A stretch of DNA of 64,000 nt from Mucilaginibacter phenanthrenivorans (GCF_024721155.1 NZ_JAHVAP010000004.1:124001-188000), one strand, 5' to 3'; positions 1 through 8,999 are shown, counted from the stretch's first letter. Notes: generated from the sequence alone by a model not told the origin. Translations and numbers: made by a program.

Positions 1-1
1 C

Positions 2-61
2 ACCGAGGAAAGCTTTATCAAATCACTTTCGGTGGATGATATCAGGGAGATTTTGAAGTAG
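2..61 (+). CDS. C-terminal end of an unidentified protein
   Basis: The left edge carries an open frame of 19 codons ending in TAG, reading TEESFIKSLSVDDIREILK. It looks like the amphipathic helical end of a soluble protein, but too little is present to name it. An imperfect hairpin follows at 92-111 (9-bp arms with one G-U pair, 2-nt loop) without a T-run. No other gene is seen before position 232. Confidence 0.45.
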   Translation, partial: TEESFIKSLSVDDIREILK

Positions 62-231
62 GGGTAAGTCCGAAAGATGCAATTCTTGTTGCTGTCGGTT
101 TTAACCGGCAGGTTGGCTTAAATAGCTTTTAGCTAAAAAACGAACTAAGACATTTCAACGTTCACCATCAAACAAAATTATCCCGATATTGGTTGTTCAA
201 ACACCCATCGATAAAAATAAAACAACATAGT

Positions 232-1083
232 ATGAAAAAGTTTTTACTCCTAACCGCTATTCTATTTAGCGGAGTGCTTGCATTCAGCCAGACTAAGGCG
301 CCGGTTGTTTGCCATGGTCCTGCAACCGCGACACAGCAGTTTGCCATGCTGGCCGACGACGACAAATTCGTGATGTCGCACAAAAAACCGCTGCCTTTGC
401 ATTTTCAAAGCAGCATTGGCAAAGCCATTACCTACAAAACTGCCGACGGAAAAACGGCAGGTGCTTATGAGCTGAAGGCAAAGAACCCGACAAACAACTA
501 TATCCTGGTGGTGCATGAATGGTGGGGACTTAACGACTGGGTGAAAAAAGAATCTGAAAAGATCTATAATGACCTTGGCAATGTAACTATCATCGATCTT
601 GACCTGTACGACGGTAAAGTGGCCACAAACCCCCAGGACGCGGGTAAATACATGCAGGGTCTAAGCGAAGACCGTGCAAAGGCTATCATCAACGGCGCAA
701 TTGCCTACGTTGGCCCTAAGGCACACATCGCTACCATTGGCTGGTGCTTCGGCGGCGGGTGGAGCTTACAAACCACCATCCTCTCAGGCAAACAGGCGGT
801 AGCCTGTGTTATGTATTACGGCATGCCGGAACAAAACCTGGCCGCATTAAAAGCGCTAAATTGCGATGTATTGGGCAATTTTGCCAATAAAGATAAATGG
901 ATAAACCCAAAGGTAGTAGCCAAATTTGAGACCGATATGAAAACCGCGGGCAAAAAGCTAACCGTTAACAAATATGACGCTGACCATGGCTTTGCCAACC
1001 CCAGTAATCCCGTATACAGCAGCGATGCCACCAAAGATGCCTACGGAAAAACTATTGCGTTTTTTAAAGCGAGGCTGAAGTAG
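232..1083 (+). CDS. Secreted dienelactone hydrolase family protein
   Basis: An alpha/beta hydrolase of the dienelactone hydrolase family, 283 residues, probably exported. I chose the ATG at 232 because it gives a clean signal peptide (MKKFLLLTAILFSGVLAFSQ), while the in-frame ATG at 193 adds 13 polar residues. Visible motifs are HEWWGLNDW, the nucleophile elbow GWCFGGG with Cys about residue 172 (Cys rather than Ser, as in this family), and DADHGF with the catalytic His about residue 252. Substrate is unknown: family members cleave dienelactone and many other esters. It stands alone, and a word-type inverted repeat begins directly after its stop codon. Confidence 0.85.
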   Translation: MKKFLLLTAILFSGVLAFSQTKAPVVCHGPATATQQFAMLADDDKFVMSHKKPLPLHFQSSIGKAITYKTADGKTAGAYELKAKNPTNNYILVVHEWWGLNDWVKKESEKIYNDLGNVTIIDLDLYDGKVATNPQDAGKYMQGLSEDRAKAIINGAIAYVGPKAHIATIGWCFGGGWSLQTTILSGKQAVACVMYYGMPEQNLAALKALNCDVLGNFANKDKWINPKVVAKFETDMKTAGKKLTVNKYDADHGFANPSNPVYSSDATKDAYGKTIAFFKARLK

Positions 1084-1203
1084 TTCATGGTTCATAGTTG
1101 ATGGTTCATAGTAAAAAGCAGAACGGCTAATCTGTTCCAAACTAAAAACCATCAACTGCTAACTTTTCTAAAAGCCATGAACTATGAACCATCAACCATG
1201 AAC
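1084..1203. repeat. Intergenic word-array inverted repeat (ttcatag family)
   Basis: The left arm (1084-1112) repeats the words ggttcatag and gatggttcat in tandem, starting at the base after the dienelactone hydrolase stop. The right arm (1181-1203) is its reverse complement with one mismatch. The spacer holds further degenerate copies. The same word family recurs at 38501-38633. Confidence 0.85.
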
Positions 1204-1237
1204 TTTTTCGTACTATTGCAAAAATTAAATCTACCCT

Positions 1238-2212
1238 TTGACTGGTCGCGCTAAAAAATTATTGTCCTACCTGTTTAAACTTGGCATCTTAGTTCTCGCG
1301 GCCTGGTTTATTTATCATTCCTACTTAAAAAACCACGACAACATACATAAGTTCGAAAAGCTTGTGGATCATGTTACTTATAATAAGGTGGTTATCACTA
1401 TGGTATGTGTTGTTTTGTTAATGATAGTTAACTGGGTGCTGGAATCGTTAAAGTGGTGGCATTTAACACGTAAGCTGGCGCCAATGTCGGTATGGAGAGC
1501 AATTGAATCTGTGTTTTGCGGGTTAACCTGGGCCGTGTTTACACCAAACCGAATTGGCGAATATGGCGGCAGGGTAATGTTTTTACCAAATCGCAAGCGA
1601 ATTCACGGCGTGTTTGCGATGGCGGTAGGCTCGTTCGGGCAAAATGTTATCACCAACGTATTAGGGGCGGGTGCAGCAATTTGGTTCCTGTTTAAGTTTC
1701 TTGATCTTAACACCTGGTGGATGATAGGTATTGTTGTTGTTAATGTAGGCTTCATGGCTATAATGCTTACCTTTTACTTCAATATCAAATGGATGGTGTC
1801 GCTGCTTAACCGGGTAAAATTCCTGCATAAGTTCCACCGCTTTTTTGATATTATGGGCAAGTATAAAACCGGTGAGCTGTTAAACATCATGTGGTTTTGC
1901 CTGGCCCGCTTTTGTACGTTCACCTTTCAATATTACCTTATTATCCATTTGCTTATTCCGGAGATTCCGCTGTACGAAATGTCGTTATTGATGTTCCTTT
2001 TCTTCTTTATTCAATCGGCCATACCATCGCTTGATATTTTTGATATCGGCGTAAGGGGCATCACTGCCGATAAACTTTTTAGTTATGTAACAGATCAGCA
2101 TATCGCCATTATTGTGGCGGTTTCGCTCATTTATATTATAAACCTGATAATTCCTGCTATTTTAGGCTCCGTATTTGTCTTTAAATTAAAATTCTTTGAT
2201 CGCACTGCTTAG
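1238..2212 (+). CDS. Multi-pass membrane protein, LPG-synthase TM-like (UPF0104)
   Basis: A 324-residue integral membrane protein with about seven or eight hydrophobic segments. It resembles the transmembrane flippase-like domain of lysylphosphatidylglycerol synthases (UPF0104/YbhN type), with a family-like NRIGEYGGRV stretch about residue 107. No catalytic aminoacyl-transferase domain is present. The start is TTG at 1238, since no ATG occurs before the third hydrophobic stretch. The following glycosyltransferase overlaps its last 17 bases, which suggests translational coupling and a joint role in modifying a membrane lipid or glycolipid (inference). The substrate cannot be read from the sequence. 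Confidence 0.75.
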   Translation: MTGRAKKLLSYLFKLGILVLAAWFIYHSYLKNHDNIHKFEKLVDHVTYNKVVITMVCVVLLMIVNWVLESLKWWHLTRKLAPMSVWRAIESVFCGLTWAVFTPNRIGEYGGRVMFLPNRKRIHGVFAMAVGSFGQNVITNVLGAGAAIWFLFKFLDLNTWWMIGIVVVNVGFMAIMLTFYFNIKWMVSLLNRVKFLHKFHRFFDIMGKYKTGELLNIMWFCLARFCTFTFQYYLIIHLLIPEIPLYEMSLLMFLFFFIQSAIPSLDIFDIGVRGITADKLFSYVTDQHIAIIVAVSLIYIINLIIPAILGSVFVFKLKFFDRTA

Positions 2213-3326
2213 CATACCATCCATTTTACTTACGGTTTTATACCTGGCCGTTTTAGCATATTTAATAAAAGGCTGGGCTGCCGTAAAGCCGCCTTCGGCC
2301 AAGCTTTCAGGGTTTACCACAAAAGTAACCGTACTTATTGCGGCACGTAACGAGGAAGAAAAAATCCACCTAACCATTGAGGATATTTTGGCGCAGAACT
2401 ACCCAAAGCATCTTACAGAAATAATTATTGCCGACGATCATTCAACCGATCGCACCTCGCAGATCATCCTCAGCTACGCTAACCGTGGTGTGAAGCTGTT
2501 GCAGATGAATGAGGATAAACCACTCAATTCCTACAAAAAAAAGGCTATTGCCAAAGCCATTGATCTTTCAAGCGGCGACCTTATGGTAGCTACCGATGCC
2601 GATTGCCGCATGGGCCCAAACTGGCTTGCAACCGTGGTGGGGTATTACGAACAGTATCACCCGGTAATGATATCATCGCCGGTAACTTATTTCGAGGAGA
2701 AATCGTTGTTCGAGCGGATGCAAACCCTGGAATTTAGCTTCCTGATAGGTATTGGCGCTGCATTTATCGGCAACAAGAGAGCATCCACCTGTAACGGTGC
2801 AAACTTCGCCTATCGCAAGGATATTTTTTACGAGGTTGGCGGATTCAAAGGAATAGACGACCTGGCATCGGGCGATGATGAATTGCTGCTGCAAAAAGTA
2901 GCCGAGCGTTATCCCGGGAAGATCGGCTTTTTAAAACTGTTTGATGCAGTGGTATTCACACATGCCAAACCCAACCTGAAGGAGTTTTTACAACAGCGCC
3001 GCAGATGGGCCTCAAAATCTATAAAGTACAAGGACAAGTCGGTAATTGCGTTTTCGGTGGGCATTTGGTTGTTCAATGTATCGTTAATAATAAATGCATT
3101 ACTGGGAATATACGATGTGTTTTTCCTTAAGGTATTTGCCATCCAATTTTTATTAAAGTATACCTTCGAACTCGTGTTCCTTTATCCTATCGCCGCGTTC
3201 TTTAAGCGGCCATCACTTGTATCGTTGCTGATCATCATTATTCCGCTGCATATTATTTATTTCATTTACGTAGGCATTATCGGGAATACAAAAACCTATA
3301 CATGGAAGGATAGGGTGGTTAAATAA
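2196..3326 (+). CDS. Membrane family-2 glycosyltransferase
   Basis: A 376-residue GT2 enzyme. It has an N-terminal membrane segment (residues 5-25), a GT-A domain with TVLIAARNEEE (45-55), the nucleotide-binding ADD (79-81), a metal-binding DAD (134-136), a downstream GDDELLLQK acid motif and QQRRRW, the Q(Q/R)xRW motif of processive-type GT2 enzymes. Two or three transmembrane helices close the protein. The TTG start lies inside the end of the preceding membrane-protein gene (17-base overlap), so the two are almost certainly co-translated. Likely product is a lipid-linked or exported glycan; donor and acceptor are unknown. Confidence 0.85.
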   Translation: MIALLSIPSILLTVLYLAVLAYLIKGWAAVKPPSAKLSGFTTKVTVLIAARNEEEKIHLTIEDILAQNYPKHLTEIIIADDHSTDRTSQIILSYANRGVKLLQMNEDKPLNSYKKKAIAKAIDLSSGDLMVATDADCRMGPNWLATVVGYYEQYHPVMISSPVTYFEEKSLFERMQTLEFSFLIGIGAAFIGNKRASTCNGANFAYRKDIFYEVGGFKGIDDLASGDDELLLQKVAERYPGKIGFLKLFDAVVFTHAKPNLKEFLQQRRRWASKSIKYKDKSVIAFSVGIWLFNVSLIINALLGIYDVFFLKVFAIQFLLKYTFELVFLYPIAAFFKRPSLVSLLIIIIPLHIIYFIYVGIIGNTKTYTWKDRVVK

Positions 3327-3327
3327 G

Positions 3328-3358
3328 TTGATTGAGTTGGATTGAGTTGATTAGGTTA
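3328..3358. repeat. Word array (gttgattgagtt family), one arm
   Basis: Tandem degenerate copies of ttgattgagttgg begin right after the GT2 stop. No matching reverse-complement arm is obvious before the next gene. Related words occur at 11427-11465, 33056-33169, 47772-47803 and 53393-53430. The rest of the gap to 3549 is AT-rich with no recognisable element. Confidence 0.6.
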
Positions 3359-3549
3359 GAATGTTGGGTATAACTGCAACCAACTTGTTCACCCAAAATT
3401 AGTGTAATCCTAACAATAATTTGCGTAACCATTTTAAAACAAAGTCACTTAGTTACAGTTGTTTTAACTAATGCTTTTGATATAAAATAATAAAGTACCG
3501 GTTTTTAAAAGAAAATATCTTTATTTTAGGCTGTCCTTGTAAATTACTG

Positions 3550-4785
3550 ATGCAGAATATTGACGACACCTCGGCCGAAGACGAATTAATACGGTTGTTG
3601 CTTAAAAGACAGACAGAGCTAAATGCTTTGCTTGAAGTAACCCAGGCTATTAATAAAGATACTGCCACATCTACATTACTGCAAATGTTGCAAGTGATCC
3701 TAAAAAGCTACTTGCAGGTAGGCAAACTGAGGTTTTTAATTGAAAAGGACGGCGGTTACGTGCTGATCTCTAAATACGGGGGCGACGTTGAGTCGGTTAG
3801 CGTTATACACAAAGCCTGCGTTAAGCTGAATAAATTTAAATGGCCTACTCCGTTGGCCAACCACCAAGACCCGCTGCTTTGCAAATACGATTACTTTATC
3901 CCCATCTACCATAAAAAAAAGGTGCTTGCTTATGCCTTGATAGGCGATTTCAACCCGTCGGGCGAGCTCTTAAATAACGACCTTAACTTTATTCAAACCG
4001 TAATAAACGTAATTGTTGTTGCGCTTGAGAATAAGAAACTGTTTCGTGAGCGGATCCTGTCTGAACGTTTCCAGCGCGAAATGGAGCTGGCGGTTGAGGT
4101 GCAGAATATGCTCATCCCACTGAAAACATATAAGGATACCAGTGTTGAGGTGAGTGCGCGCTATATTCCCCATCAAAACATCGGCGGCGACTATTTTGAC
4201 TTTATCCGGCTGAACGAAAATGAATTTTTATGGTGCATCGCGGATGTTTCCGGCAAGGGAATTTCGGCTGCACTGCTGATGGCAAACTTCCAGGCCAGCC
4301 TGCACGCCTGGGCCGCAGTGGAAGACGATTTGACAAATATTATCGACAGACTAAACAAGATCGTTATCAACAACACCAAAGGCGAGCGGTTCATTACGCT
4401 CTTTTTGGCCAAATACAACCAGCATACCCGCAAACTCAATTATATTAACGCCGGGCATAATGCCACTATACTTGTTTCGAATGATGAACTCATCACTTTG
4501 AAGCTTGGCACTACTATGATCGGCGTTTTCGACGAACTCCCCTTTATTAACCAGGGCGAGGTGGACATTGAGCCTGGCACCATGATAGTGAATTACACCG
4601 ATGGGCTGATGGACCATGAGCACCCCAACAAAAATTGGACTGAAGAAACCCTGCTGGATTTTGTAAAGGCCAAAGGCCACCTGCCGCCAAATGATTTTAA
4701 TGAGTTGCTGATGAACCATATTAATTTGGTAATTAAGGGTAAGCCTATTGATGATGTGACGTTGCTGACGCTGAGGATTTTTTAG
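3550..4785 (+). CDS. SpoIIE/RsbU-type PP2C protein phosphatase with sensor domain
   Basis: A 411-residue cytoplasmic regulator. The N-terminal half (about 1-170) looks like a GAF-type sensor after a short coiled stretch. Residues about 195-411 form a SpoIIE-type PP2C phosphatase: VQNMLIP, the metal-binding GGDYFD (212-217), IADVSGKGISAALLM and NYTDGLMD. Such proteins dephosphorylate Ser/Thr on anti-anti-sigma or other response proteins; no partner gene is visible nearby. The phosphatase call is firm, the GAF call tentative. Confidence 0.85.
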   Translation: MQNIDDTSAEDELIRLLLKRQTELNALLEVTQAINKDTATSTLLQMLQVILKSYLQVGKLRFLIEKDGGYVLISKYGGDVESVSVIHKACVKLNKFKWPTPLANHQDPLLCKYDYFIPIYHKKKVLAYALIGDFNPSGELLNNDLNFIQTVINVIVVALENKKLFRERILSERFQREMELAVEVQNMLIPLKTYKDTSVEVSARYIPHQNIGGDYFDFIRLNENEFLWCIADVSGKGISAALLMANFQASLHAWAAVEDDLTNIIDRLNKIVINNTKGERFITLFLAKYNQHTRKLNYINAGHNATILVSNDELITLKLGTTMIGVFDELPFINQGEVDIEPGTMIVNYTDGLMDHEHPNKNWTEETLLDFVKAKGHLPPNDFNELLMNHINLVIKGKPIDDVTLLTLRIF

Positions 4786-4804
4786 AAGTTATTGGGTCAA
4801 AATC

Positions 4805-4900
4805 GTCATGCTGAACTTGTTTCAGTATCTAATCTAATTAGTCTGCGCCTTTAATATCGGCTACCTGTCCTGTGGGATACTGAAACAAGTTCAGCATGAC
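4805..4900. repeat. REP-like inverted repeat (gtcatgctgaac family)
   Basis: Two 25-bp arms at 4805-4829 and 4876-4900 are perfect reverse complements. The outer ends read gtcatgctgaac and the inner ends gatac, with a 46-bp spacer. It fills the gap between the phosphatase gene and rnhB and would form a strong RNA hairpin in a read-through transcript. Confidence 0.9.
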
Positions 4901-4930
4901 CTGCCATAAAAACAATTTTCAACATTTATA

Positions 4931-4950
4931 ACAACTACAACTTCTACAAC
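4931..4950. repeat. Word array (acaactacaac family) before rnhB
   Basis: The stretch acaactacaacttctacaac sits 13 bases before the rnhB ATG. The same pyrimidine-rich words recur at 22463-22493, 23601-23630 and 23911-23950, the last also in front of a start codon. Confidence 0.6.
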
Positions 4951-4963
4951 GTTTTCAACTCAA

Positions 4964-5560
4964 ATGCTGTTATCACGATATCAATTTGAATTTCTAGAGG
5001 CCGGCTGTGACGAAGCTGGCCGTGGCTGCCTGGCAGGCCCCGTATTCGCTGCCGCTGTAATCTTGCCGGATGATTTTGAACATGAGTTATTAAACGATTC
5101 CAAGCAATTATCGGAAGAAGTGCGATACAGGCTCAGAATTGAAATAGAAGAAAAGGCAATCGCCCACGCCGTAGGTATTGTTGATAATATTGAAATCGAC
5201 GCTATTAATATCCTTAACGCTTCCTTTTTAGCAATGCACCGGGCCATTGAAAAGTTGCATTTAAATCCGCAGTTTTTGATAATAGATGGCAACAGGTTTA
5301 ATAAATACCGGGACGTGCCGCATAAATGCATAGTTGAGGGCGATGCCAAATATTTCAGTATAGCAGCTGCATCCATCCTCGCCAAAACCTACCGGGATGA
5401 CTACATGAAACAGATTGCTGAAGAACATCCTGAATACGACTGGCACAAAAACAAAGGCTACCCAACCATCAAACACCGCGAAACAGTTATGAAGATAGGT
5501 TATACGCCTTACCACCGCCGCACATTCAGGGTGAGCGATCCGCAGTTGGAGATGTTCTGA
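4964..5560 (+). CDS. rnhB: Ribonuclease HII
   Basis: RNase HII, 198 residues, the normal size. It nicks RNA-DNA hybrids at embedded ribonucleotides. The active-site acidic residues are visible: the CDEAGRG motif near the N-terminus (Asp16, Glu17), Asp in IIDGNRF (about 108) and Asp in [17 protein letters not shown] and the C-terminal HRRTFR are also typical. The ATG at 4964 matches the usual family start, a few residues before the DEAGRG motif. Confidence 0.97.
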   Translation: MLLSRYQFEFLEAGCDEAGRGCLAGPVFAAAVILPDDFEHELLNDSKQLSEEVRYRLRIEIEEKAIAHAVGIVDNIEIDAINILNASFLAMHRAIEKLHLNPQFLIIDGNRFNKYRDVPHKCIVEGDAKYFSIAAASILAKTYRDDYMKQIAEEHPEYDWHKNKGYPTIKHRETVMKIGYTPYHRRTFRVSDPQLEMF

Positions 5561-5650
5561 GCTAAAAGAACACGACCATCACATGCGAAAGAATTGACAG
5601 AGATAATATTTCATTTTATTAAATTTATTTAAAAATTTGAAATAAATATT

Positions 5651-5658
5651 TACATTTG
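5651..5658 (+). promoter_or_regulatory. -7 box TACATTTG directly before higB
   Basis: A perfect match to the Bacteroidota -7 consensus TAnnTTTG in an AT-rich stretch. Only four bases separate it from the GTG of higB, so the transcript would begin at or next to the start codon. No well-spaced -33 TTTG is present (the nearest TTTG is only 11 bases upstream). Confidence 0.4.
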
Positions 5659-5662
5659 ATCA

Positions 5663-5956
5663 GTGGTAATCATTATTAAAAGAACGCTTTTGGATTTTGC
5701 AGAAAAACATCCAGCATCTGCGTCATCACTAAATACATGGTATAATATTGCAAAAACTGCTGATTGGAATAAACTCGCAGATATTAAAAAGGCATTTAAC
5801 AATGTAGACTACGTTGGCAATGACAGATATGTGTTTAACATAAAAGGTGATGATTTCCGGCTCGTTGCAATGATGTTTTTTGATAAGCGTACGCTGTATA
5901 TACGTTTTGTAGGTACTCATAGCGAATACGATAAAATTGATTGTTCAACTATTTGA
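5663..5956 (+). CDS. higB: HigB-family toxin (type II toxin-antitoxin)
   Basis: A 97-residue RelE-superfamily toxin of the HigB type, expected to be a ribosome-dependent mRNA interferase. The family pattern runs the full length: IIKRTLLDFAEKHP, WYNIAKTADW, DIKKAF, VFNIKGDDFRLV and the C-terminal YIRFVGTHSEYDKID. The GTG start at 5663 gives the normal HigB N-terminus; no later start would keep the fold. The toxin comes first and the antitoxin begins eight bases after its stop, the usual higBA order. Confidence 0.92.
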   Translation: MVIIIKRTLLDFAEKHPASASSLNTWYNIAKTADWNKLADIKKAFNNVDYVGNDRYVFNIKGDDFRLVAMMFFDKRTLYIRFVGTHSEYDKIDCSTI

Positions 5957-5964
5957 GATAAGAG

Positions 5965-6351
5965 ATGATTGATAAAATAAGGAATGAAGCCCAGTATAAC
6001 CAGGTGATGGCTTTGATAGAAAGTTTTATAAAAAAGGCGACAGAGATAGGCGGATTCAATTTTTTAAGTGATCCTGAAAAGGAAGAGTTAAATCACCTTA
6101 GCCTATTGGCAGAACAATATGAGGACAATGTTTTGAAAATTATGCCCCTGCCTGTTACTATTAATTCTGTGATTCAACATAAGATCAAAGAACTAAACCT
6201 AACCCAGGTAAAGCTTGCAGAAATGCTAGGCCTGGGAACTTCGAAATTATCCCAAATATTAAGTGGTAAACGCGAACCAGATGTTACATTCTTAAAAGCG
6301 GTACATAACAAACTTGGTATAAGTGGGGATTTTTTGTTGGAAAACGCTTAA
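5965..6351 (+). CDS. higA: HigA-family antitoxin with XRE helix-turn-helix
   Basis: A 128-residue antitoxin. Residues 1-65 form a helical HigA-type N-terminal region (IRNEAQYNQVMALIE, EELNHLSLLAEQYED). Residues about 68-125 are an XRE DNA-binding domain (LTQVKLAEMLGLGTSKLSQILSGKREP). It should neutralise HigB and repress the pair by binding the region upstream of higB. It lies eight bases after higB on the same strand. Confidence 0.92.
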   Translation: MIDKIRNEAQYNQVMALIESFIKKATEIGGFNFLSDPEKEELNHLSLLAEQYEDNVLKIMPLPVTINSVIQHKIKELNLTQVKLAEMLGLGTSKLSQILSGKREPDVTFLKAVHNKLGISGDFLLENA

Positions 6352-6442
6352 TTGCTTTAAATAATCTTTGCAATTATCGTAATTTCTTCCTGAAAAATCC
6401 ATCTTATCACCATTTTACCGCTTCCCAATAACCCATTTTTTA

Positions 6443-6450
6443 TATTTTTG
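6443..6450 (+). promoter_or_regulatory. Candidate -7 box TATTTTTG before the GT4 gene
   Basis: Matches TAnnTTTG 20 bases upstream of the TTG start at 6470. No clear -33 TTTG at the expected distance, so support is partial. Confidence 0.35.
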
Positions 6451-6469
6451 TTAAAATCCTGATTAACGC

Positions 6470-7669
6470 TTGAGAATCCTAATTTTAACCCATCGTGTGC
6501 CTTTTCCACAAAACGGAGGATACCCTATCGTGGTATGCAATACTATCCGCGGATTAGTAAACCTTGGACATGAAGTTTCATTGGTGGCCCTCAATGCCAA
6601 GAAGAATCACCACGAAAATAACGAGGATGATAAGGACCTGCTTTCCAAAATAAATTACCGGGCTTATGACATCGATACCAATGTATCTGTGCTTGAAGTA
6701 GCCATAAATTTATTCAGCAAAACCTCGTTCAATATTGATAGGTACTATGACCCCGAATTTGAGAAATTATTGATCCGTGAGCTGCGGCTAAGGGATTATG
6801 ACGTTATTCAATTCGAAGGGCTGTTGGTTTCCCTGTATTTGGATGCGGTGCGCAAACATTCAAAGGCAAAACTCATTTACCGGTCGCATAACATCGAGAA
6901 CCAGGTTTGGCAGCGATTATCGGATCAAAAAAATGATCCATTTAAAAAGTCGTACCTGAAGTTGCATGCCAAGCGGATAAAAAACTATGAGCTGCAGCGG
7001 CTGAATAGCTTTAACGCGATAGCCGTATTTACAGCCCAGGATAAAGCCACACTGCTTGAATATGGCACAAAGATCCCCATCGAGATCCTGCCGGTGGGCA
7101 TTAACCTGGATCATTATAAACCTGATTTCAGTAAAACCGAGTTCCCGAGCCTGTTCTTCCTCGGTTCGCTCGACTGGCTGCCAAACCGCGAGGGAATTGA
7201 GTGGTTTATCGAAAATTTTAACAAGGAATTAACGGACGGCGACCTGCGTGTAAAATTCTACGTAGCCGGCAATGACATACCTGAACGCTTTGATGACTAC
7301 GATGTGATGGGCAAGATCTTTATACAGGGCGAGGTTGATGATGCGCTGGAATTTGTAAACAGCAAATCAATAATGATAGTTCCATTAATGTCTGGCGGTG
7401 GAATGCGGGTTAAGATAGTAGAGGGTATGGCCATGCAGAAATGCATCATCTCCACCTCGCTTGGCGCCGAGGGAATTGATTACGCAAACGGTACAAATAT
7501 TATTATCGCCAACAATTTTGATGAGTTTTACGATGCCATAAAGCTTTGTATAGCCGATGAAGAGTACTGCAAGGAAATCGGCCTTAACGCCCGTAAATTA
7601 ATGGAAGAACAGCACGACGTAAACAAGGTAACCAAAAAACTGGTTGACTTTTATGAATCCGTTATTTAA
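6470..7669 (+). CDS. Family-4 glycosyltransferase
   Basis: A 399-residue GT-B glycosyltransferase of the GT4 type. The N-terminal domain opens with ILILTHRVPFPQNGGYP (glycine-rich acceptor loop) and has SHNIENQVW. The C-terminal domain has FLGSLDWLPNREGI and the donor-binding PLMSGGGMRVKIVEGMAM with its EGMA glutamate. The start is TTG at 6470, directly before the first beta strand. There are no other glycan genes beside it, so acceptor and pathway are unknown. Confidence 0.9.
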   Translation: MRILILTHRVPFPQNGGYPIVVCNTIRGLVNLGHEVSLVALNAKKNHHENNEDDKDLLSKINYRAYDIDTNVSVLEVAINLFSKTSFNIDRYYDPEFEKLLIRELRLRDYDVIQFEGLLVSLYLDAVRKHSKAKLIYRSHNIENQVWQRLSDQKNDPFKKSYLKLHAKRIKNYELQRLNSFNAIAVFTAQDKATLLEYGTKIPIEILPVGINLDHYKPDFSKTEFPSLFFLGSLDWLPNREGIEWFIENFNKELTDGDLRVKFYVAGNDIPERFDDYDVMGKIFIQGEVDDALEFVNSKSIMIVPLMSGGGMRVKIVEGMAMQKCIISTSLGAEGIDYANGTNIIIANNFDEFYDAIKLCIADEEYCKEIGLNARKLMEEQHDVNKVTKKLVDFYESVI

Positions 7670-7701
7670 TTACGACTGGTTAAATGCCTTATCCGGTAAG
7701 C

Positions 7702-7734
7702 AAATCTAAAATCGTAAATCGTAATTCGTAAATC
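7702..7734. repeat. Word array (aatcgtaaatcgtaattcg family)
   Basis: Three to four degenerate tandem copies of aatcgtaa lie between the GT4 gene and gcvT. No reverse-complement arm was found in this gap. Confidence 0.55.
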
Positions 7735-7739
7735 ATTGT

Positions 7740-7747
7740 TACTTTTG
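7740..7747 (+). promoter_or_regulatory. Candidate -7 box TACTTTTG before gcvT
   Basis: Matches TAnnTTTG 18 bases before the gcvT ATG. No TTTG is seen about 20 bases upstream, where the word array lies. Confidence 0.4.
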
Positions 7748-7765
7748 CCGCATATATAGCTATAA

Positions 7766-8845
7766 ATGAAAAATACCGCTTTAACTGACGTTCATATAAA
7801 GGAAGGCGCCAAAATGGTTCCCTTTGCAGGTTATAACATGCCCGTACAATATGCAGGCATCAATGCCGAACACGAAACCGTACGCAACGGCGTAGGGGTG
7901 TTTGACGTGAGCCACATGGGCGAATTCGTTATTAAGGGTGACCACGCATTAGAACTAATCCAGCAGGTTACCAGCAATGATGCATCCAAATTATATGATG
8001 GTAAAGTACAATACTCCTGCCTGCCAAATTTAGACGGCGGTATAGTTGACGACCTTTTGGTTTACCGCATCGACGAAAAAACCTATATGCTGGTGGTTAA
8101 CGCCTCAAACATCGATAAGGATTGGGATTGGATCTCAAAATTCAATACCATGGGCGCTGATATGAAAAACATTTCGGACCGCACATCACTCTTAGCAATA
8201 CAGGGCCCGAAAGCAGCTGCTGCTTTACAAAGCTTAACCGATATCGACCTGGCCTCAATGGAATATTATACCTTTAAAAAAGGGACATTTGCCGGGGTTG
8301 ACAATGTAGTCGTGTCCGCAACAGGCTATACAGGTGCCGGCGGCTTTGAGATCTATTTCGAAAACGCAAATGCTGAAAAGATCTGGGATGCCATTTTTGA
8401 AGCTGGCAAACCATTCAGCATAAAACCAATAGGGCTTGGTGCGCGTGATACCTTACGCCTGGAGATGGGCTTCTGCCTTTACGGTAACGACATTGACGAT
8501 ACCACATCACCATTGGAAGCCGGCCTGGGTTGGGTAACAAAATTCAGCAAGGAATTCAACAACTCGCCGGCATTACAGCAGCAAAAACAAGAAGGTGTAA
8601 AACAACGCCTGGTTGGCTTTGAAATGATTGACCGCGGCATTCCCCGCCATGATTATGAAATTGTGGATGCCGATGGTAACAAAATAGGTAAAGTAACATC
8701 AGGCACGCAATCGCCATCGCTGCAAAAGGCAATTGGAATGGGCTATGTTAAAACCGAATTCGCGAAGGAAGGCACCGAGATCTTCATCAGTATAAGAGAC
8801 AACAAAATTAAGGCGAAGATTGTAAAACCGCCGTTTGCCAAGTAG
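7766..8845 (+). CDS. gcvT: Glycine cleavage system T protein (aminomethyltransferase)
   Basis: Aminomethyltransferase of the glycine cleavage system, 359 residues, full length. It moves the methylene group from the lipoyl-H-protein-bound aminomethyl intermediate to tetrahydrofolate and releases ammonia. Typical sequence includes [22 protein letters not shown] (the folate-site region), [31 protein letters not shown] and the C-terminal [17 protein letters not shown]. The other gcv genes are not in this window. A word-type inverted repeat starts inside its TAG stop codon. Confidence 0.97.
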   Translation: MKNTALTDVHIKEGAKMVPFAGYNMPVQYAGINAEHETVRNGVGVFDVSHMGEFVIKGDHALELIQQVTSNDASKLYDGKVQYSCLPNLDGGIVDDLLVYRIDEKTYMLVVNASNIDKDWDWISKFNTMGADMKNISDRTSLLAIQGPKAAAALQSLTDIDLASMEYYTFKKGTFAGVDNVVVSATGYTGAGGFEIYFENANAEKIWDAIFEAGKPFSIKPIGLGARDTLRLEMGFCLYGNDIDDTTSPLEAGLGWVTKFSKEFNNSPALQQQKQEGVKQRLVGFEMIDRGIPRHDYEIVDADGNKIGKVTSGTQSPSLQKAIGMGYVKTEFAKEGTEIFISIRDNKIKAKIVKPPFAK

Positions 8846-8999
8846 TTCATTGGTTTATTTGTTCATTAGTTCATTGGTACTTGCCAACGGGCTAATGAAC
8901 GTAACCTCGCTGACTATCTTACTTACCTTATTTTCTCCCCGTTCATTGATTCACCAGTTTTGTACCAATGAACTAATGAACCATTGAACTAATGAACCA
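8845..8999. repeat. Word-array inverted repeat (gttcattagttcattgg family)
   Basis: The left arm (8845-8880) follows gcvT with tandem words like gttcattagttcattgg. The right arm (8962-8999) repeats the reverse complement. Positions 8861-8880 and 8962-8981 are a perfect 20-bp inverted pair. The right arm supplies the ATG of comB (8992) as part of the word aatgaacca. Confidence 0.9.
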
